Positions 59,630 to 64,000 of a DNA stretch of 64,000 nucleotides are shown here, in pieces. Each line of letters opens with the position of its first letter. The first letter of the stretch is position 1. The notes under the pieces are model-generated. The model worked only from the letters and a program-made list of their open reading frames with translations, did not search any database and was not told the DNA's origin. Made by a program: the position numbers and the translations under genes. The DNA comes from Algoriphagus boritolerans DSM 17298 = JCM 18970. Its GTDB lineage: Bacteria; Bacteroidota; Bacteroidia; Cytophagales; Cyclobacteriaceae. The stretch lies in contig NZ_FNVR01000002.1 of assembly GCF_900108085.1 (NCBI RefSeq), forward strand, positions 229,297 to 293,296, written 5' to 3'.

Positions 59630-60949
59630 TCAGGTTTTTTTGATGTAAAGCATTCGTTGCGTTGCCGGAGTGCACTTGGCCCAATCGGCGATTCTCAAGC
59701 CGATTACCCAGACTATTTCCTTTCCCGAAACTAAGACTTTTACGTCTCTTTTCTTAGCTAAAGGGATTTTGGAATCGATCAGAAAATCAGAGATTTTTTT
59801 GGAGGAAGTCATCCCCAAGGGGACGAATTTATCCCCCTCCTGCCAAGTCCGGATTTGGAGGGGAAACTCCAGCCTTGCAGTGTCCAGTTGCGCATGCATT
59901 GGGTTTTTATCCAGTTGGGCAGGCCATTTTTGAGGGGTAATTGAAAATTGCCCTTCGGGTAGACTGAGCCCTGAGTCACTTTCCCTAATCAAAATGGGCT
60001 TGAAATCTTCCACGATTGGTGCCAAAATCAATTCCATTCTATCAAAATGAAGAAGATGGGTGGCGCTTTTGAATACCACTCCAGACTTTGGTTGGCCCAA
60101 ACTTGAAGCAATAACTTGAGTTTGATCCGAATTAAAACCATACAGTCGAAGCCAAAAGTAGAGGAGCGTTGCTGCTCCGGGTTGATTTTGGATGGATTCA
60201 TAAGCAAGGAATTGAAAGTTCGATTCCTCTCGGATGGCAGTTTTTTTCCAAGTTTCGAAGAGCCCGCTGAATGCCTTTCCTGTATCTTTCAATCTTTGAA
60301 AGCTCGTCAAAAGATTCTTTCTGGCATCTTTCTCCAAGTTGTAAATCGCGGGAAGCCCGTTGATTCTGAGATTGTTTCGTTTGTAATCTGATTTATTATT
60401 GGAGCTGTCATCCCGCCATTTCAGTTGATTTAATTCCATAAATGACTGAATATCAGTTCTGCTAAATGGTAAAAGTGGCCGAATCAGCCAGCCTTTCCGG
60501 TCGGCCATTCCATATACACCTTCTATTCCTGTGCCACGAAGTAGGTTAAGAAAAATCGTCTCCAACTGATCGTCTTCATGATGAGCCAGTAGGATTCCGT
60601 GAAGATTTTGTGCAGCTCGGATCTCTTCGAAAAATGCATACCGGATCTCTCGCGCTGCCATCTGAATTGAGATCCCTCTAGCCAATGCATAACTTTCGGT
60701 ATCTGCTTGCTTGAGGTGAAAAGTAAGCCCATGGTCTTTGGCCCAGGATCTCACAAACTCCTCGTCCCCAATACTTTCTGATCCACGAAGCTGAAAATTA
60801 AGATGAGCGACTTCGAAAGAAATACCTGCTTGGGTCAAAAGATTACCCAAACACATGCTGTCCATTCCACCGCTGCATGCGAGTAGGTAAGTGCATTGTG
60901 GATCGATCAGATTTTTGGACGAGACGTGAGATCGGAATATGTCGAGCAT
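59630..60949 (-). CDS. tilS: tRNA(Ile)-lysidine synthase
   Basis: Converts C34 of the CAU tRNA to lysidine so it reads AUA as Ile. 439 residues. The PP-loop SGGMDSMCL is at about residues 29-37, followed by FEVAHLNFQLRG and the ILLAHHEDDQLETIFLNLLRGTG core in parts, and a C-terminal domain with LQIRTWQEGDKFVPLGM. The start MLDIFRSHVSSKN at 60949 is well placed. It precedes the CNBD protein. Confidence 0.94.
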   Translation of the reverse strand: MLDIFRSHVSSKNLIDPQCTYLLACSGGMDSMCLGNLLTQAGISFEVAHLNFQLRGSESIGDEEFVRSWAKDHGLTFHLKQADTESYALARGISIQMAAREIRYAFFEEIRAAQNLHGILLAHHEDDQLETIFLNLLRGTGIEGVYGMADRKGWLIRPLLPFSRTDIQSFMELNQLKWRDDSSNNKSDYKRNNLRINGLPAIYNLEKDARKNLLTSFQRLKDTGKAFSGLFETWKKTAIREESNFQFLAYESIQNQPGAATLLYFWLRLYGFNSDQTQVIASSLGQPKSGVVFKSATHLLHFDRMELILAPIVEDFKPILIRESDSGLSLPEGQFSITPQKWPAQLDKNPMHAQLDTARLEFPLQIRTWQEGDKFVPLGMTSSKKISDFLIDSKIPLAKKRDVKVLVSGKEIVWVIGLRIADWAKCTPATQRMLYIKKT

Positions 60950-61086
60950 TGATCAAAAATAGGGTTTTCTTTGACAAAAATAGAACTGAACGTGCTTGTT
61001 AAGAAAGATCAAAATCGAAGCTTTAGGTGTGGCGTTGATAGAGTTTTACGGTGCTTTCCGCTATTTTTGCCCACATCTAAGCAATT

Positions 61087-62772
61087 ATGACTATTCGCTT
61101 CTTCCTTACATCGGTGTTCTGGATCCTGATTTTTTCCCTTACTGGCGAAGCTTTCGCACAACAGAGCTCTACGCTTGAAATCAATAAGGCAGATTTGTTG
61201 AGGGGTGCAGTAGGATTTGATCGATTGCTGGGTAATGTGGAAATGAAGCATCAAAATTCTCTGATTTACTGTGATTCAGCCCATTTTTATAGAGCAGAGA
61301 ATAGAGCCCAGCTTTTTGGCCGAGTTCGGATCAAAGACGTAGAGGACCCGATCACCACGACTAGTACCTATGCGGAGTACGATGGAAATACCAAAGTTGC
61401 CAAGCTGCGGAACAACGTTGTTTTTACCAATCAGGAAACCACACTCTACACTGACTACCTGGATTACAACAGAGAAACAAATGTTGCCACTTATTTCAAC
61501 GATGGTAAAGTTGTCGATTCAACCAACGTCCTTACGAGCGAAAGGGGCGTTTACGAGGTCAATTTTGAACGGATTACGTTTCGTCAAAATGTAATTCTGG
61601 TCAATCCGGACTACACCATGAAAACCAATAACCTGATCTATCTGACGATTCCAAAAACTTCCGAGACTAAAGGATTAACCAATATAGTCTCCAAAGAGGG
61701 GTATAAACTGGATGCCCAAAATGGAAGTTTCTATGATACCCAACAGAAACAATTTCGATTTTTCGACGGGATCGTAGAGACAGAGGAAAGCCGGATCAAA
61801 GCGCAGGAGTTATTTTATGACGAAACTAAAGCCTACTATGAAGGAAAAGAAGATGTCCGTGTATTGAACAAGGAACGTCAGGTGGAAGTCTATGGAGACA
61901 ATGGGAAATATTGGGAAGACAGGAAATACAGTTTGATTTATGGAAATGCGTTGGTACGAAAATACTTCGAGAAGGACACCCTGTTTATGACTGCAGACAC
62001 CTTGATTTCTCAGGATAGCGAAGCTGACACCGCCAGATATTTATTGGCATTCAATTCCATTAAGCTGACCAAGGCAGATCTTGCAGGGATTGCAGATTCG
62101 CTCGTGTACAACTACGCTGATTCTTCGATTCGATTATTCCAGGATCCGGTCATGTGGAATCAGAAAAGCCAGATTTCTGCCGATTCCATGATTTTTTACA
62201 TTGCCAATGAGGAATTAGATAGGGTTTACATGAAAGACAAGGCTTTTTCGATCATGACGGACACCCTGCTGAATTACAACCAAATGAAAGGAAGGGAGAT
62301 GACGGGATACTTTGTGGAGGGACAGATGGATAGGTTGATCATTGAAGGGAACGGGGAATCCTTGTATTTTGCTTTGGAGGCAGATACGCTGACACAGGGA
62401 GTAAATCGGATTTTGAGTGCCAATATCAAATTGACCTTTCAGGACGGGGCAATTCGTAAAGCTAATTTCGGCATTCGGCCAGACGGAAAATTTACTCCTG
62501 TCCAAAAAATAGATGAAAAAGTCTCCCGGCTCGATGGGTTCAACTGGAGAATTGAAGAAAAACCAGATCGGGCTGCGATTGATGCCTGGAGAAAACCGGT
62601 CGAAATTGACTTGGATGCTGAAAATTTATTCAATGATCCCGATGTGAAAATTGAGATGCCAACTGAAGAACAAATTCAGGAAAAACTAGGAAAATCGGGT
62701 TTAGTCCCAATAAAAACGATGTTGGTTCCTTTGCCTAAAAAGGGCAATCAAATCGAAGTCGAATTACTTTGA
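61087..62772 (+). CDS. OstA/LptA-like protein
   Basis: A 561-residue exported protein with signal peptide FFLTSVFWILIFSLTGEAFAQ and many beta-jellyroll repeats of the OstA type: LRGAVGFDRLLGNVEMKHQNSLIYCDSAHFY in parts, AQLFGRVRIKDVEDPITTTS and AEYDGNTKVAKLRNNVVFTNQE in parts. Such proteins carry lipopolysaccharide across the periplasm or assemble LptD; this one is far longer than LptA (about 185) and is typical of bacteroidetes. An acidic tail follows. It is divergent from tilS. Confidence 0.85.
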   Translation: MTIRFFLTSVFWILIFSLTGEAFAQQSSTLEINKADLLRGAVGFDRLLGNVEMKHQNSLIYCDSAHFYRAENRAQLFGRVRIKDVEDPITTTSTYAEYDGNTKVAKLRNNVVFTNQETTLYTDYLDYNRETNVATYFNDGKVVDSTNVLTSERGVYEVNFERITFRQNVILVNPDYTMKTNNLIYLTIPKTSETKGLTNIVSKEGYKLDAQNGSFYDTQQKQFRFFDGIVETEESRIKAQELFYDETKAYYEGKEDVRVLNKERQVEVYGDNGKYWEDRKYSLIYGNALVRKYFEKDTLFMTADTLISQDSEADTARYLLAFNSIKLTKADLAGIADSLVYNYADSSIRLFQDPVMWNQKSQISADSMIFYIANEELDRVYMKDKAFSIMTDTLLNYNQMKGREMTGYFVEGQMDRLIIEGNGESLYFALEADTLTQGVNRILSANIKLTFQDGAIRKANFGIRPDGKFTPVQKIDEKVSRLDGFNWRIEEKPDRAAIDAWRKPVEIDLDAENLFNDPDVKIEMPTEEQIQEKLGKSGLVPIKTMLVPLPKKGNQIEVELL

Positions 62773-62813
62773 AAGTATTTTAAAAGGTTAACAACAATTA
62801 ACCCGTAATTTTA

Positions 62814-62842
62814 TTGTATTGAGAATCAAAAAAGTATTTTTG
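62814..62842 (+). promoter_or_regulatory. Promoter-like element before the T9SS protein gene
   Basis: TTG at 62814-62816, 18 bases, TATTTTTG at 62835-62842; one base shorter than the usual spacing. Confidence 0.6.
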
Positions 62843-62898
62843 TCCGTATATTAATTTCAGAAAAACCAATCTGCCGATCCTATTGATTAAAGTTTTAC

Positions 62899-63609
62899 AT
62901 GAAGTCCTTATTCAAATTTTTAACATGCATGTTGTTCTTTGCGCCTGTATTGGCTGGTGCGCAGCAGGTTCGTGTATTGAGTGAGGTAGTGGACTTTGCA
63001 GGGGAGATCGGTTCTTCTCAGCGGAAAACCGTCATTTTGCAGAATGAAGCCAATCAGTCTAAAACCTATCTTCTGAAAAACCTCCGGGGAAGTGTCGGTT
63101 CCTCTCAGAAAGTTAAGATTTGTATTGACGACCAGTGTTTTGATCCCAAGAAGGATCTCGCAAAAATTTCCTTGAAACTAGCGCCGGGAGAAATCTATAC
63201 CGATCTGTACTTGGAATTCGAGCTGGGAATTGCCGAAACAAGAGGAAGTTTTGACTTATTTTTCGTTAACGCAGAAAATATTCGGGAAAATTTCGTCGTT
63301 GAAGCTAGGTATGAAGTTGCTTCCACATCTACCAAAGACTTCTCCCATAAGGATATTAATCTCAGCGAAATCTATCCAAATCCGAGTAATAGAGTAGCAC
63401 AATTGGACTATGAATTGGTTAATCCTAAAGCCAAAGCCAAGATTTCAATCAATAGTTTCATTGGTAACCCTATTGCCGAATATGAACTTGATCCGGAACG
63501 AAATTCATTGGTAATCAACGTGACGGACTTTCAGCCGGGTGTGTACTTCTACACCCTTTTTGTGGACAACAAAAACGTTGTAACCAAGAAACTACAAGTA
63601 AAGAAGTAG
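62899..63609 (+). CDS. T9SS type A sorting-domain protein
   Basis: A 236-residue exported protein: signal peptide MKSLFKFLTCMLFFAPVLAGA, a central region SEVVDFAGEIGSSQRKTVILQNEANQSKTYLLKNLRG in parts with a Cys pair (KICIDDQCF), and a C-terminal type IX sorting domain with SEIYPNPSNRVAQLDYEL, PGVYFYTLFVDNKNVVTKKLQV in parts. The sorting domain should direct it through the type IX system, to be cleaved and anchored at the surface or released. Function unknown. Confidence 0.85.
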   Translation: MKSLFKFLTCMLFFAPVLAGAQQVRVLSEVVDFAGEIGSSQRKTVILQNEANQSKTYLLKNLRGSVGSSQKVKICIDDQCFDPKKDLAKISLKLAPGEIYTDLYLEFELGIAETRGSFDLFFVNAENIRENFVVEARYEVASTSTKDFSHKDINLSEIYPNPSNRVAQLDYELVNPKAKAKISINSFIGNPIAEYELDPERNSLVINVTDFQPGVYFYTLFVDNKNVVTKKLQVKK

Positions 63610-63632
63610 GAATCCTTGAATTATTCAGGCAT

Positions 63633-63662
63633 TTGAATACAAACAATTTACCCGTATATTTG
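63633..63662 (+). promoter_or_regulatory. Bacteroidete-type promoter before bamD
   Basis: TTG at 63633-63635, 19 bases, TATATTTG at 63655-63662, matching the consensus. Only 11 bases separate it from the bamD ATG at 63674, so the leader must be very short. Confidence 0.75.
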
Positions 63663-63673
63663 CGGTCTTGAAA

Positions 63674-64000
63674 ATGAGCATGCTGTCAAAATCCCTTCAA
63701 TTTCTTTTCGTACTGTTTTTGATCTCTTCTTGTGGGCCTTTCACCAAATTGGAGAAAAGTACCAACTGGGAAGAGCTGTATAACGGTGCCAACAAATATT
63801 ATCAGGAAGGAGAATACAACAAAGCCATTATTCTTTACGAGAAGGTATTACCGGTAATCAAGGGATCAGAAAAAGCAGAATTGGCAGAATACAATTATGC
63901 CAACGCGCATTTCAAAATCAAGCGATACATTGAATCTGCTGGTTATTTTAATACGTTTTTCAGAACTTACAACAGAAGCCCTCTGGCAGAAGAAGCACTT
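63674..64000 (+). CDS. bamD: Outer-membrane assembly lipoprotein BamD, cut by window edge
   Basis: Start of the BamD lipoprotein of the beta-barrel assembly machine. 109 codons are visible. A signal peptide SLQFLFVLFLISSC has the lipid Cys at about residue 18, followed by tetratricopeptide-like helices: LYNGANKYYQEGEYNKAIILYEKVL in parts, KAELAEYNYANAHFKIKRY and SAGYFNTFFRTYNRSPLAEEAL. The aromatic motif GANKYYQ is characteristic of the family. The rest lies beyond position 64000. Confidence 0.88.
   Translation, partial: MSMLSKSLQFLFVLFLISSCGPFTKLEKSTNWEELYNGANKYYQEGEYNKAIILYEKVLPVIKGSEKAELAEYNYANAHFKIKRYIESAGYFNTFFRTYNRSPLAEEAL

Overview
The window is a chromosomal segment of a Bacteroidota bacterium, most likely a Cytophagales / Cyclobacteriaceae member (Algoriphagus-like; the genus is an inference from gene order and protein style). 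Supporting signs: bacteroidete promoters (TTG, 19 bases, TAnnTTTG) in front of the main operons, A-rich leaders with almost no Shine-Dalgarno sequences, a type IX secretion C-terminal domain, a TonB receptor with DUF4249 partner, a DUF4221 lipoprotein, and DUF3467 directly behind rpoC.

Layout. 1-5.5 kb: frr (cut by the left edge) and pyrH on the minus strand, a broken short-chain dehydrogenase, an orphan biotin carrier protein and an M1 aminopeptidase lipoprotein. 5.6-18.7 kb: tRNA-Tyr, -Gly and -Thr, tuf, then tRNA-Trp, secE, nusG, rplKAJL, rpoB and rpoC. 18.8-21.8 kb: DUF3467, then an AT-rich accessory insert (CxxC lipoprotein, DUF4221 propeller lipoprotein, a hidden small secreted peptide whose frame is broken in an A7 run, and a short protein kinase). 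21.8-39.9 kb: rpsL-rpsG-fusA-rpsJ, a terminator and a new promoter, then the S10-spc-alpha supercluster from rplC to rplQ, including secY, map, infA, rpmJ and rpoA. 40-45.1 kb: carA-eno, a DivIC/FtsB protein, a small outer-membrane barrel, and a cysteine pair (serine acetyltransferase, cysteine synthase). 45.1-46.2 kb: a gene-free convergent interval packed with repeats. 46.2-53.5 kb: a Tat-exported sugar isomerase-like protein and a four-gene STN/TonB receptor - MG2-like - DUF4249 operon. 53.5-64 kb: an MscS channel, an unrecognised 912-residue membrane-anchored protein, mdh, a lone cyclic-nucleotide-binding protein, tilS, an OstA-like protein, a T9SS-sorted protein and bamD (cut by the right edge).

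How it works together: most of the window is the transcription/translation core, with tRNAs, EF-Tu, RNA polymerase, ribosomal proteins, Sec translocon, initiation factor and methionine aminopeptidase in a few long operons. The flanks hold envelope biogenesis (OstA-like, BamD, T9SS cargo, TonB receptor) and central metabolism. The parts most worth a second look are the small-peptide/propeller/CxxC/kinase insert at 19.2-21.8 kb, the alternating palindromic repeat cluster at 45.5-46.1 kb, and the STN-TonB/MG2/DUF4249 operon. All assignments come from reading the sequence; no database search was run.
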